A DNA stretch of 7,321 bases, taken from contig JAISAN010000230.1 of the NCBI GenBank assembly GCA_031266635.1, positions 1 to 7,321 of the forward strand, written 5' to 3'. Position 1 is the stretch's first letter; the number at the start of each line of letters is the position of its first letter. Shown here piece after piece: positions 1 to 5,267 of this stretch. The position numbers and the translations under genes are program-made. Under the pieces are notes generated by a model that saw only the letters and a program-made list of their open reading frames with translations, made no database searches and was not told the origin of the DNA. Source of the DNA: Treponema sp. (GTDB lineage Bacteria > Spirochaetota > Spirochaetia > Treponematales > Breznakiellaceae).

Positions 1-134
1 ACCCTGTCCGCCAGGCGGGCCAACAGGTACGCCTGGCAGAGGATTAAGCCGCCGGTAACAAAACCGGCGGCCGCTGTGCCGAACAAAAATTTTCTACTGC
101 CCCTCGTTTCCCGCAGTAAATTTTTGTTGAGCAA
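1..134 (-). CDS. cydD: CydD, cytochrome bd assembly ABC exporter subunit (N-terminal 44 codons, cut by window edge)
   Basis: CydD pairs with CydC to form a heterodimeric inner-membrane ABC exporter of reduced thiols (glutathione/cysteine), needed to assemble cytochrome bd. Translating the minus strand from a TTG at 134 gives 44 codons with no stop up to the window edge. The peptide has a basic start (MLNKNLLRETRGSRK) followed by a first membrane helix containing FVTGGLILCQAYLLARLA. This matches the CydC/CydD N-terminal pattern of a Gln-Ala-Trp/Tyr stretch then Leu-Ala-Arg (E. coli CydD has GFVSGILIIAQAWFMARIL). An in-frame TAA directly precedes the TTG, which fixes the earliest possible start. 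A GAGGT Shine-Dalgarno lies 7 nt upstream. Position just after cydAB is the classical cydABDC/cydABCD order. CydC instead of CydD is possible because only the N-terminus is seen. The ATPase domain is outside the window. Confidence 0.82.
   Translation of the reverse strand, partial: MLNKNLLRETRGSRKFLFGTAAAGFVTGGLILCQAYLLARLADR
82..128 (-). other. Long mRNA hairpin inside the first codons of cydD
   Basis: Positions 82-92 and 118-128 are perfect inverted complements (11 bp, core AACAAAAATTT). The pairing continues as ACTGC/GCAGT (96-100 with 113-117) after a 3-nt one-sided bulge, leaving a 12-nt loop. In the cydD transcript this covers about codons 3-17, directly after the TTG start. The structure is seen in the sequence; a role in limiting translation initiation is inference. 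Confidence 0.6.
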
Positions 135-138
135 TTAG

Positions 139-177
139 GGAACCTCTGAAAACCCCGGTTGGGTTTTCGGAGGTTCC
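139..177 (-). promoter_or_regulatory. 17-bp hairpin containing the cydD Shine-Dalgarno
   Basis: Positions 139-155 pair with 161-177 around a 5-nt loop. There is one non-Watson-Crick position, U-G if read from the plus strand and C-A if read from the minus strand. In the cydD direction, the 3' arm carries CAGAGGTT, whose GAGGT is the only good Shine-Dalgarno for the TTG at 134. Folding would therefore hide the ribosome site. No clear U-tract follows on the minus strand, so it is a poor terminator. On the plus strand it begins GGGAACCTCT, like the repeats at 241-280 and 2804-2843, so it may be a divergent member of that family. Confidence 0.6.
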
Positions 178-180
178 TTA

Positions 181-234
181 GAGAAAATTGCGAATTTTTT
201 GATATATAAAGAATTACGCAAACGCAATTTTCTC
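181..234. repeat. 12-bp perfect inverted repeat with 30-nt AT-rich spacer (cydB-cydD gap)
   Basis: GAGAAAATTGCG at 181-192 is exactly complementary to CGCAATTTTCTC at 223-234. The 30-nt spacer holds a weaker inner pairing (AATTTTTT with AAAGAATT) and TATATA. It could be a transcript hairpin in the cydD leader, or a protein-binding palindrome. I see no convincing -35/-10 pair for a separate cydD promoter here, although TTGCGT and TATATA words occur at poor spacing. Confidence 0.5.
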
Positions 235-240
235 CAAAGG

Positions 241-280
241 GTAAGAAAACCTCTAAAAACTGAAGTTTTTAGAGGTTCCC
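241..280 (-). terminator. Probable intrinsic terminator after cydB (copy A of a 40-nt hairpin repeat)
   Basis: On the minus strand, five bases after the cydB stop, a 13-bp perfect stem (248-260 with 265-277) closes a TTCA loop and is followed by the T-rich tail TTTTCTTAC. The stem is AACCTCTAAAAAC against its complement. The tail is interrupted by a C, so termination may be partial, which would let some transcription reach cydD. The 40 nt match the plus-strand element at 2804-2843 at 37 positions. Confidence 0.65.
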
Positions 281-285
281 TCTCG

Positions 286-1281
286 TTAATAAACCAGATC
301 CTTGGGATCGCTGGTAACCCGTTTTTTGTATACCCAGAAATTCCAAATCTGATACAGAAGTACGATGGGCGTAAAAATCAGCGCCACGATGGTCATGATT
401 TTCAGGGTGTACTGGCTGGAAGACGCCGCTTCGATAGTCAGACTTACGCCGTCCCGGACAATCAGCACGTTGGGATACATGATGGCAAACACCGTGACGG
501 TTACGAAGACGATCATCAGAGCCACGCTGACAAAGGCCAGGCCGTATTTCTGTTTCCACTGGGCAAAGACGGAAACCAGCAGCGCCACCGCCGCCAGGGC
601 CACCGTGATAATGGCCAGCGGTTTGGTAAGGATGGCGGTCTGGAACAGGGTAAAGACAACCCAGAGAACCGTTACCGGCACCAGAATAATACCGGTGCGG
701 AGGGCTATCTTTTTAGCCCTGGCGAGAACCGCCTCGTCCCCGACCTTGAGGGTCAGGAAACACGCGCCGTGGTAGAGGAAAAGCAGGAACGTTACCACCC
801 CGCCGAGCAGACAGAAGGGATGCAGCAACTTAATAAAGAAAAGCCAGCCGGTGTCGGTGGACACGCCCCGGATCAGATTGGCCACCGCCACGCCCCAGAG
901 GAGGGCGGGGAGAAAACTGCCGATACAAAAGGCCCAGTCCCAGCAGTTCCGCCATTTGGGATTTTTGCTTTTGCTGTGGAATTCAAAGGCCACACCCCGG
1001 AGGATCAGGCCCACCAGAATCAGAAACAGGGCCAGGTAAAACTTGCTGAATAGTTCGGCGTACCAGAGGGGGAAGGCCGCGAAAATCGCGCCCCCCGCCG
1101 TCAGGAGCCAGACTTCATTGCCGTCCCAGAAGGGGCCGATACTGTTGATTACCACCCGGCGTTCCTTATCGTCCTTGCCGGCAAAAGGCACTAGCATCCC
1201 AACGCCGTAGTCAAAACCTTCCAGGAACAGGAATCCGACAAACAAAACCGTAATCAAAACAAACCAAATAATACTGAGCAT
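286..1281 (-). CDS. cydB: Cytochrome bd oxidase subunit II (CydB)
   Basis: Subunit II of cytochrome bd quinol oxidase, an integral membrane protein that supports the heme-bearing subunit CydA in reducing O2 to water with quinol electrons. The 331-residue product is full length for the shorter CydB forms. Family signatures are visible: GFDYGVGML (residues 22-30), GPFWDGNEVWLL (49-60), a Phe-Pro-Leu-Trp-Tyr-Ala segment (70-75) and RGVAFEF (95-101). Asp24 and Asp53 match the conserved acidic residues Asp29 and Asp58 of E. coli CydB. The rest is about eight or nine hydrophobic helices ending in a short basic tail. ATG 1281 has a GGAGG 7 nt upstream that overlaps the cydA stop region; only 11 nt separate the two genes, so they are cotranscribed. 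A terminator-like hairpin follows the stop. Confidence 0.97.
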   Translation of the reverse strand: MLSIIWFVLITVLFVGFLFLEGFDYGVGMLVPFAGKDDKERRVVINSIGPFWDGNEVWLLTAGGAIFAAFPLWYAELFSKFYLALFLILVGLILRGVAFEFHSKSKNPKWRNCWDWAFCIGSFLPALLWGVAVANLIRGVSTDTGWLFFIKLLHPFCLLGGVVTFLLFLYHGACFLTLKVGDEAVLARAKKIALRTGIILVPVTVLWVVFTLFQTAILTKPLAIITVALAAVALLVSVFAQWKQKYGLAFVSVALMIVFVTVTVFAIMYPNVLIVRDGVSLTIEAASSSQYTLKIMTIVALIFTPIVLLYQIWNFWVYKKRVTSDPKDLVY

Positions 1282-1292
1282 TCCATTCCCTC

Positions 1293-2657
1293 CTATGCTT
1301 CCTGCGGCTCCGCGCCGGATTCAGACGGGGCCTTCCCGGCGGCTTTCGTCAGAAGGTACACGTCCACAATAGCCAACGCGGTGTAGATTATCACAAATCC
1401 CACGAATGAGATCACGACAAACGACATGGGTATGTCGGATACGCCGTCCTGTATGCGCTGGAGGCCGTATACCACCCAGGGCTGCCGGCCCACCTCCGCC
1501 ATGATCCAGCCGAAGGTACTGGCGATGAAGGGGAGGAACAGGGCGGGTAACATGATTTTAAGATACCAGACCTGTTTCTCCAGAATGCCCTTGGCGTAGA
1601 AGATGATCGCCAGGAGCCCCAGGAGCGCCATTACGATGGCCAGGCCGAACATAATACGGAAACTCCAGAAAGTCAGGGCCACCGGGGGAATATAGTTTCC
1701 CGGCCCGTATTGGGCTTCCATATCAGCCTGTATATTGTTGATCCCCTGCACCTGGCCGGTGATGAAGCTGTAGTAATTCATGAAGCTCAGGCCGCCGGGA
1801 ACGGCGAGTTCCCAGGTGTTTCGCCTGTTTTGTTCATCAATGCCGCCTATCAGCACAATGGGGGCGGGGTCCGCGGTTTCCCAATGGGCTTCCGCCGCCG
1901 CCATCTTCATGGGCTGGGCCTGGGTCAAATACTGGCCCTGCAGGTGGCCAATAACGGTAACCAGGACCCCGGCGATAATACCGGCCACCGCGCCGTATTT
2001 GAAGGATTTCTTGAAAAATTCGGGGTTGCTTTTCTTTACCAGATGATACGCGCTGATGCCCATGACAAAGAAAGCCGCCGTGACCATACCCGCCGTAACA
2101 ACGTGGGGGAACTGGAACAGCACATGGGGGTTGGTGAGCAGGGCCGGGAAGTCGTTCATTAAGGCCCGGCTGCCGTCCTCCGCCATTTCATACCCTACCG
2201 GATTCTGCATAAAGGAGTTGGCCGCCAGAATCCAGAAGGCCGACAGGTTTGAGGCAAAAGCCACAATCCAGATGCTGGCCAGGTGGATTTTTTTCGACAG
2301 CCGGTTCCAGCCGAAAATCCAGATACCCAGAAAGGTTGACTCAAGAAAAAACGCCAGCAGGGCCTCAATGGCCAGGGGCGCGCCGAAAATATCGCCGACG
2401 AACGCCGAATACCCCGCCCAGTTCATTCCGAAGTGGAATTCCTGGACGATACCGGTAACCACGCCCATAGCGAAATTGATCAGGAACAGTTTGCCCCAGA
2501 ACAACGTCATTTTCTTGTACTTTTCGTCATTGGTCTGGACGTAGCGGGTTTCCATAATCGCTACAAGGATACCCAGACCCAGAGTCAAAGGTACAAAGAA
2601 AAAGTGATAGATAGAAGTTGCCGCAAACTGCAGTCTCGCGAGAAAAAGTCCTTCCAT
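1293..2657 (-). CDS. cydA: Cytochrome bd oxidase subunit I (CydA), short Q-loop type
   Basis: CydA carries hemes b558, b595 and d, oxidises quinol at the outer membrane face and reduces O2. From ATG 2657 the protein has 454 residues and begins MEGLFLARLQFA, matching the family N-terminus. Ligand and channel residues are in place: His18 (E. coli His19), Glu98 and Glu106 (Glu99/Glu107) in AIEALLAFFLE, His185 (His186) in FPHVV, and Met336 (Met393) in FRIM. Also present are the GRQPW motif at 390-394 and the quinol-site Lys251/Glu256 pair (Lys252/Glu257). The region between Glu256 and FRIM is short, as in the short Q-loop subfamily; E. coli has 522 residues. Start choice: GGAGG lies 5 nt before ATG 2657. 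A TTG 24 codons upstream stays in frame but has no ribosome site and lies at the predicted transcript start. Confidence 0.97.
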   Translation of the reverse strand: MEGLFLARLQFAATSIYHFFFVPLTLGLGILVAIMETRYVQTNDEKYKKMTLFWGKLFLINFAMGVVTGIVQEFHFGMNWAGYSAFVGDIFGAPLAIEALLAFFLESTFLGIWIFGWNRLSKKIHLASIWIVAFASNLSAFWILAANSFMQNPVGYEMAEDGSRALMNDFPALLTNPHVLFQFPHVVTAGMVTAAFFVMGISAYHLVKKSNPEFFKKSFKYGAVAGIIAGVLVTVIGHLQGQYLTQAQPMKMAAAEAHWETADPAPIVLIGGIDEQNRRNTWELAVPGGLSFMNYYSFITGQVQGINNIQADMEAQYGPGNYIPPVALTFWSFRIMFGLAIVMALLGLLAIIFYAKGILEKQVWYLKIMLPALFLPFIASTFGWIMAEVGRQPWVVYGLQRIQDGVSDIPMSFVVISFVGFVIIYTALAIVDVYLLTKAAGKAPSESGAEPQEA

Positions 2658-2733
2658 ATTTCCCTCCATTCTTTTTTGGTCTTCGGCAGAATACTCCGCC
2701 CCTGCGAAGTTGTTGATCTTTTTAGACAACTAT
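2658..2733 (-). other. cydA 5' leader (about 70 nt)
   Basis: This runs between the predicted transcription start near 2727 and ATG 2657. It is open in the cydA frame back to a TTG at 2729 (24 extra codons, ending in Met-Glu-Gly-Asn) but has no Shine-Dalgarno before that TTG. The cydA ribosome site GGAGGG sits at its 3' end. No riboswitch-like fold is evident. Confidence 0.45.
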
Positions 2734-2762
2734 AGTTTAACACACAATATTTTATCCGTCAA
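2734..2762 (-). promoter_or_regulatory. Predicted promoter of cydAB
   Basis: On the minus strand, TTGACG (2762-2757, five of six to the -35 consensus) is followed after exactly 17 nt by TAAACT (2739-2734, four of six). A TG one base before the -10 gives an extended -10 (TGTTAAACT). The predicted start is near 2727. A perfect 10-bp palindrome, AACTATAGTT (2728-2737), overlaps the -10 and could be an operator. I see no symmetric Rex, FNR or ArcA-type site. This separates cydAB from the upstream menA unit. It is a prediction from sequence only. Confidence 0.6.
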
Positions 2763-2803
2763 CAAAATACTAAAAATCGTAAAATTCCACATCACCGGAA
2801 TCC

Positions 2804-2843
2804 GGGAACCGCTAAAAACTTCAGTTTTTAGCGGTTTTTTTAC
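2804..2843 (+). terminator. Plus-strand-oriented intrinsic terminator / hairpin repeat (copy B)
   Basis: AACCGCTAAAAAC (2807-2819) pairs perfectly with 2824-2836 around a TTCA loop and is followed on the plus strand by seven T residues (2835-2841, the first two also ending the stem). It thus points against every gene in the window. On the minus strand the same stem is preceded by A residues and followed by CCCGG, so it would terminate the menA-synthase transcript poorly. It matches the cydB terminator (241-280, minus) at 37 of 40 positions. The synthase stop codon begins one base past its T-tail. Confidence 0.7.
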
Positions 2844-2844
2844 A

Positions 2845-3837
2845 TTAACCGGCGGCCAGGAGGTCAAGAATTTCCAAAAAGCCCTGACGAACCGGTACTT
2901 TTGGCAGGGATTCCAGTAAGTCCCTGGCCTGGGCCGCGTGGGCGTCTATGGTTTCCCGGGTAAATTCAATGCCCCGGGAGGAATTGACGATATTCTGTAT
3001 TTCTTCCTCCACTTCCCAGGAAACCGCCGCCCCCGTCCCGATGGTGTGGATCACCTCCCGGAGCCGCCGGCCGGCCGGATGGTGGAGGGCATGGATGATG
3101 GGCATGGTGTAGGTTCCGTTCATAAAATCGCTGTGGACCGGTTTTCCTTCCTGCCGGGCGCTGGAGGTTACGTTCAGCAGATCGTCCCGGAGCTGGAACA
3201 AATAACCGATATGTTCGCCTATCTGCCGCAGCAGCATGGAAGTTTTTTCGCCGCACCCGCTTTCCATGGCGCCGATTGCGCAGGCCGCCACAAAAAGGGA
3301 CGCGGTTTTGCCGAAGATATTGGAAAGGTAGTCCTCAATGGTGGTTTCCGTATCGTAAGAACGGGCCAGTTGGCCTATCTCCCCGTAACACATAACTTCC
3401 ACGGTTTTTGCCAGGAGCATTCCCGCTTCTGTGGACGCCTCTTTGAAAAGATAATAGACGATACGGCTCAGGACAAAATCCCCCGCGTAGACCGCCATTT
3501 CTTTGCCGAATTTCGACTGTACCGTCTGCCGCCCCCGGCGCAGGGGAGAATCGTCCACAATATCATCGTGGATCAGGGAGGCGGTGTGGATCATTTCCAC
3601 CGCGGCCCCCATCTTGCAGAGCCGTTCCCGGCAGCCGGGCCATTTGGGGCCGAAACGGCCGGCAAGCAGCAGCACCATGGGCCGTACCTTTTTGCCGCCG
3701 GTGGCGTTGATTTCGTTGAGCACCGAGCGGAGGCCCGTATGCCCGCTCTCGTCATGGAGGTACTCGTCCACATACACATCCACGAGCCTGAGATCGTCCT
3801 GGAGACCTTCTATTTGATCAAACACAGCCATACTCAT
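2845..3837 (-). CDS. Long-chain all-trans polyprenyl diphosphate synthase (quinone tail)
   Basis: This class I trans-prenyltransferase extends farnesyl or geranylgeranyl diphosphate with isopentenyl diphosphate units to make the isoprenoid tail of menaquinone. The 330-residue product shows the substrate motif GGKKVRP (47-53), the first Asp-rich motif DDIVDDSPLRRG (91-102) and the second Asp-rich region FQLRDDLLN (214-222). Small residues Ala86 and Ser87 before the first motif fit a long product. The second motif ends in Asn222 where DDxxD is usual. ATG 3837 overlaps the menA stop as ATGA and has GGGAG just upstream; Met3 is an alternative start. The overlap with menA implies translational coupling and a menaquinone role. 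Family is clear; chain length (heptaprenyl, octaprenyl or other) cannot be read, so I give no hepT/ispB symbol. Confidence 0.9.
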   Translation of the reverse strand: MSMAVFDQIEGLQDDLRLVDVYVDEYLHDESGHTGLRSVLNEINATGGKKVRPMVLLLAGRFGPKWPGCRERLCKMGAAVEMIHTASLIHDDIVDDSPLRRGRQTVQSKFGKEMAVYAGDFVLSRIVYYLFKEASTEAGMLLAKTVEVMCYGEIGQLARSYDTETTIEDYLSNIFGKTASLFVAACAIGAMESGCGEKTSMLLRQIGEHIGYLFQLRDDLLNVTSSARQEGKPVHSDFMNGTYTMPIIHALHHPAGRRLREVIHTIGTGAAVSWEVEEEIQNIVNSSRGIEFTRETIDAHAAQARDLLESLPKVPVRQGFLEILDLLAAG

Positions 3838-4808
3838 TCTCCCTTGACGGATAATTGTAAGAATATATGGAGCAAAATCATGACAAAATACGCGGTGTAG
3901 GCCAGCAGATCGGCCAAAATAATCATTTTAAAGCACAGGGCCCGCTGGGTATGGAGATAGGCAAGATGAAACAGGCGCTTGAAAAGTGGCAGCCCCGCAA
4001 GCAGTACCGGCGCAATTCCCAGAACGGCAAAACCGAAGCGCCACAAGCCGATAAGGGGCAGGGACAGCAGCATGAGGAGAAACAGCGCGAGATATAATTT
4101 TCGCGCCCGTTCCCGCCCCAGGAGCCGGGGAAGGGTTTTTCTTCCCGCCAGGGCGTCCCGTTCTATATCACAGAGATTGTTGGTCATCATTACAAGGCCC
4201 ACGCCGATGACGCAGGGAAAGCTGAGGAGTAGGATTTCCGGGTCCGTCCGCCCCGTTACCGCCGTGTAGACCCCAAAGGGGATGAGCCCGCCCATGACAA
4301 AACCGGATACCGCCTCGCCCAGCGGCAGAAAGGAAATTGGCAGGGGACTCGCCGAATATAAAACCAGCGCGGCGGCGCCGGCGAGTCCCGCAAATAGAGG
4401 GACGGGGCCGCTTAAAAACACCACATAAACGCCCAAAAGCCCCGCCGCGGCAAGGAAGGCGATGGCCAGATACAGCACAGCCCTGGGCCTGATACGGTTA
4501 TACACCAGCACCGCGTCTTCCGGTTCATCGGAATTTTCTTTGGTGTCAAGCCCCTTGATATAATCGTAATAATCGTTGAACGTGTTGGCCGCGGACTGCA
4601 TAAGGATCACAATCAGGAGCAGGGCGGCCGAAAGGAGCGGCGAAAAACGGCCGGTCCGATCCAGCGCCAGTAAAACGCCGAGGATTGCGGGCGTTACCGA
4701 CGCGGGGGGCCATGTATGGGGGGCCGCAAGCCGCAGGGCCATAAGAGGGGTCAATTTTTGCATCTGTCCGCTTCCGGTCTCCGGCTTACCGGCGGGGGAA
4801 ACATACAA
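3834..4808 (-). CDS. menA: MenA-type UbiA prenyltransferase (1,4-dihydroxy-2-naphthoate polyprenyltransferase)
   Basis: MenA joins the polyprenyl diphosphate to 1,4-dihydroxy-2-naphthoate in the inner membrane, giving demethylmenaquinone. The product has about nine hydrophobic helices and both Mg-diphosphate motifs. The first, NDYYDYIKGLD (78-88), follows the MenA form NDYxDxxKGxD. The second, NNLCDIERDALAGRKTL (210-226), carries Asp214 and Asp218; its Cys213 replaces the Arg I expect in many homologues. Start: TTG 4808 has GAGGT 6 nt upstream and lies just after the predicted promoter, giving 324 residues. An internal ATG at 4763 (MQKLTPLM) would fit the usual MenA N-terminus better but has a weaker ribosome site. 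The adjacent tail synthase and cytochrome bd genes support MenA over other UbiA members such as heme or ubiquinone enzymes. The futalosine-pathway equivalent (MqnP) is an alternative. Confidence 0.88.
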   Translation of the reverse strand: MYVSPAGKPETGSGQMQKLTPLMALRLAAPHTWPPASVTPAILGVLLALDRTGRFSPLLSAALLLIVILMQSAANTFNDYYDYIKGLDTKENSDEPEDAVLVYNRIRPRAVLYLAIAFLAAAGLLGVYVVFLSGPVPLFAGLAGAAALVLYSASPLPISFLPLGEAVSGFVMGGLIPFGVYTAVTGRTDPEILLLSFPCVIGVGLVMMTNNLCDIERDALAGRKTLPRLLGRERARKLYLALFLLMLLSLPLIGLWRFGFAVLGIAPVLLAGLPLFKRLFHLAYLHTQRALCFKMIILADLLAYTAYFVMILLHIFLQLSVKGE

Positions 4809-4826
4809 GGTAGTACCTCTTTTTAT

Positions 4827-4854
4827 ATTTTACTATATTTGTCATAAATATCAA
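4827..4854 (-). promoter_or_regulatory. Predicted promoter of menA-polyprenyl synthase
   Basis: On the minus strand, TTGATA (4854-4849, five of six) is followed after 16 nt by TAAAAT (4832-4827, five of six). The predicted start near 4820 is only about 12 nt ahead of TTG 4808 and would just include the AGAGGT ribosome site. The surrounding sequence is very AT-rich, unlike the genes. Sequence prediction only. Confidence 0.55.
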
Positions 4855-4865
4855 ATCGTAATGGA

Positions 4866-4895
4866 GTTGTTCAGAAACTTCAGTTTATGAACAAC
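4866..4895. repeat. Hairpin with the AAACTTCAGTTT core, upstream of the menA promoter
   Basis: GTTGTTCA (4866-4873) pairs with TGAACAAC (4888-4895), and AAAC with GTTT inside it. One mismatch lies between them, and the loop is TTCA. The core AAACTTCAGTTT is the same as in the repeats at 241-280 and 2804-2843, but the outer arms differ. Directly after it come 13 bases (AACCGCTAAAAAC, 4896-4908) identical to the left arm of the 2804-2843 element. Confidence 0.55.
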
Positions 4896-4902
4896 AACCG
4901 CT

Positions 4903-4930
4903 AAAAACAGCAAAATGCGGAGCATTTTGC
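4903..4930 (-). terminator. Probable terminator of the nqr operon
   Basis: Read on the minus strand, GCAAAATGC (4930-4922) and GCATTTTGC (4918-4910) form a perfect 9-bp stem with a 3-nt loop, followed by TGTTTTTAG. It lies 88 nt after the nqrM stop and before the menA promoter, where a terminator is expected. The stem is AT-rich in the middle, so strength is uncertain. Confidence 0.5.
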
Positions 4931-4934
4931 ATAG

Positions 4935-4969
4935 ACTTGTTCGATAACCAACCGGGTTATTGAATAAGT
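4935..4969 (+). repeat. 15-bp hairpin in the nqrM-menA gap
   Basis: Positions 4935-4949 pair with 4955-4969 around a 5-nt loop. On the plus strand two pairs are G-U wobbles; on the minus strand they become A-C mismatches, so the structure is better as plus-strand RNA. No T-tract follows. It starts ACTTGTTCGATAACC, resembling the arm of the hairpin at 4866-4895. Function unknown. Confidence 0.45.
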
Positions 4970-5017
4970 TCAACATCCTTTTATGATGGCCAAGGAACTT
5001 AAATTAAGGAACCTCTA

Positions 5018-5200
5018 TTATGCCACGGGGCACGGCGGCCCGTTTTTTCCGTTTTTTTCACATCCGGCGCATCCGGCGTCCGGGCCCGCTTTATCACAGC
5101 AGCTTCCCCCGGAAATAGGCTTACGGCCGAATATAACGCCCACGGACATGAGGCCCACCACCACAAGAATGACGCCGAATGTTATCAACAGGGTTGCCAT
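5018..5200 (-). CDS. nqrM: NqrM, Na+-NQR maturation protein (small Cys-rich membrane protein)
   Basis: NqrM is a small membrane-anchored protein needed to mature Na+-NQR, thought to deliver iron for the Cys site between NqrD and NqrE. The 60-residue product has one N-terminal membrane helix (about residues 3-23), then GVIFGRKPISGGSC (21-34), which is the family pattern of Gly-x-Ile-Phe followed by Lys-x-Ile-x-Gly-Ser-Cys. Five cysteines follow in a hydrophilic tail: Cys34, Cys35, Cys44, Cys47 and Cys57. ATG 5200 has AAGGA about 7 nt upstream. It lies 67 nt after nqrF, the usual place at the end of nqr operons. The tail is short and Gly/Lys/Pro-rich and differs from the Vibrio form. No apbE (flavin transferase) is adjacent. 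Confidence 0.85.
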   Translation of the reverse strand: MATLLITFGVILVVVGLMSVGVIFGRKPISGGSCCDKAGPDAGCAGCEKNGKNGPPCPVA

Positions 5201-5223
5201 AGTTTTTCCTTTGAGCCGGCCGT

Positions 5224-5248
5224 CCGGGAACCCCGCCGGGACCCCCGG
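5224..5248 (-). other. GC-rich hairpin between nqrF and nqrM
   Basis: On the minus strand, CCGGGGGTCCC and GGGTTCCCGG pair around a GGCG loop, with eight Watson-Crick pairs, two G-U pairs and one bulged T. No T-tract follows, so it is not a standard terminator. It could be an RNA-processing or stability element that sets nqrM level relative to nqrF; that role is inference. Confidence 0.4.
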
Positions 5249-5267
5249 ATGTTTCCGCCCTTAATCG

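Noticed and set aside
3..47. Plus-strand frame ending in TAA at 45-47, followed by a 9-bp hairpin (48-71), which looks like the end of an incoming gene
   Set aside because: The minus strand of the same DNA reads as the CydD N-terminus, next to cydAB. The hairpin lies in cydD coding sequence and has no T-tract.
199..1053. Plus-strand open frame of 284 codons opposite cydB
   Set aside because: It is antisense to the clear CydB frame, is rich in Gln, His, Gly and Arg as expected of a reverse-complement shadow, and has no ribosome site or family motif.
2728..2762. Rex- or FNR-type redox operator at the cydA promoter
   Set aside because: TTGTG and TTAAA words occur, but no symmetric site with proper spacing. 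Only a plain 10-bp palindrome (2728-2737) remains.
2938..3900. Plus-strand open frame of 320 codons opposite the polyprenyl synthase
   Set aside because: It is a shadow of the synthase frame; its composition and lack of motifs give no support for a gene.
4855..5017. CRISPR array or small RNA gene in the hairpin-rich gap
   Set aside because: The hairpins are not evenly spaced direct repeats. No tRNA-like fold or complete small-RNA unit (promoter plus terminator) can be shown.
5224..5248. G-quadruplex on the minus strand between nqrF and nqrM
   Set aside because: Only two G runs reach three or more, so an ordinary hairpin explains the sequence better.
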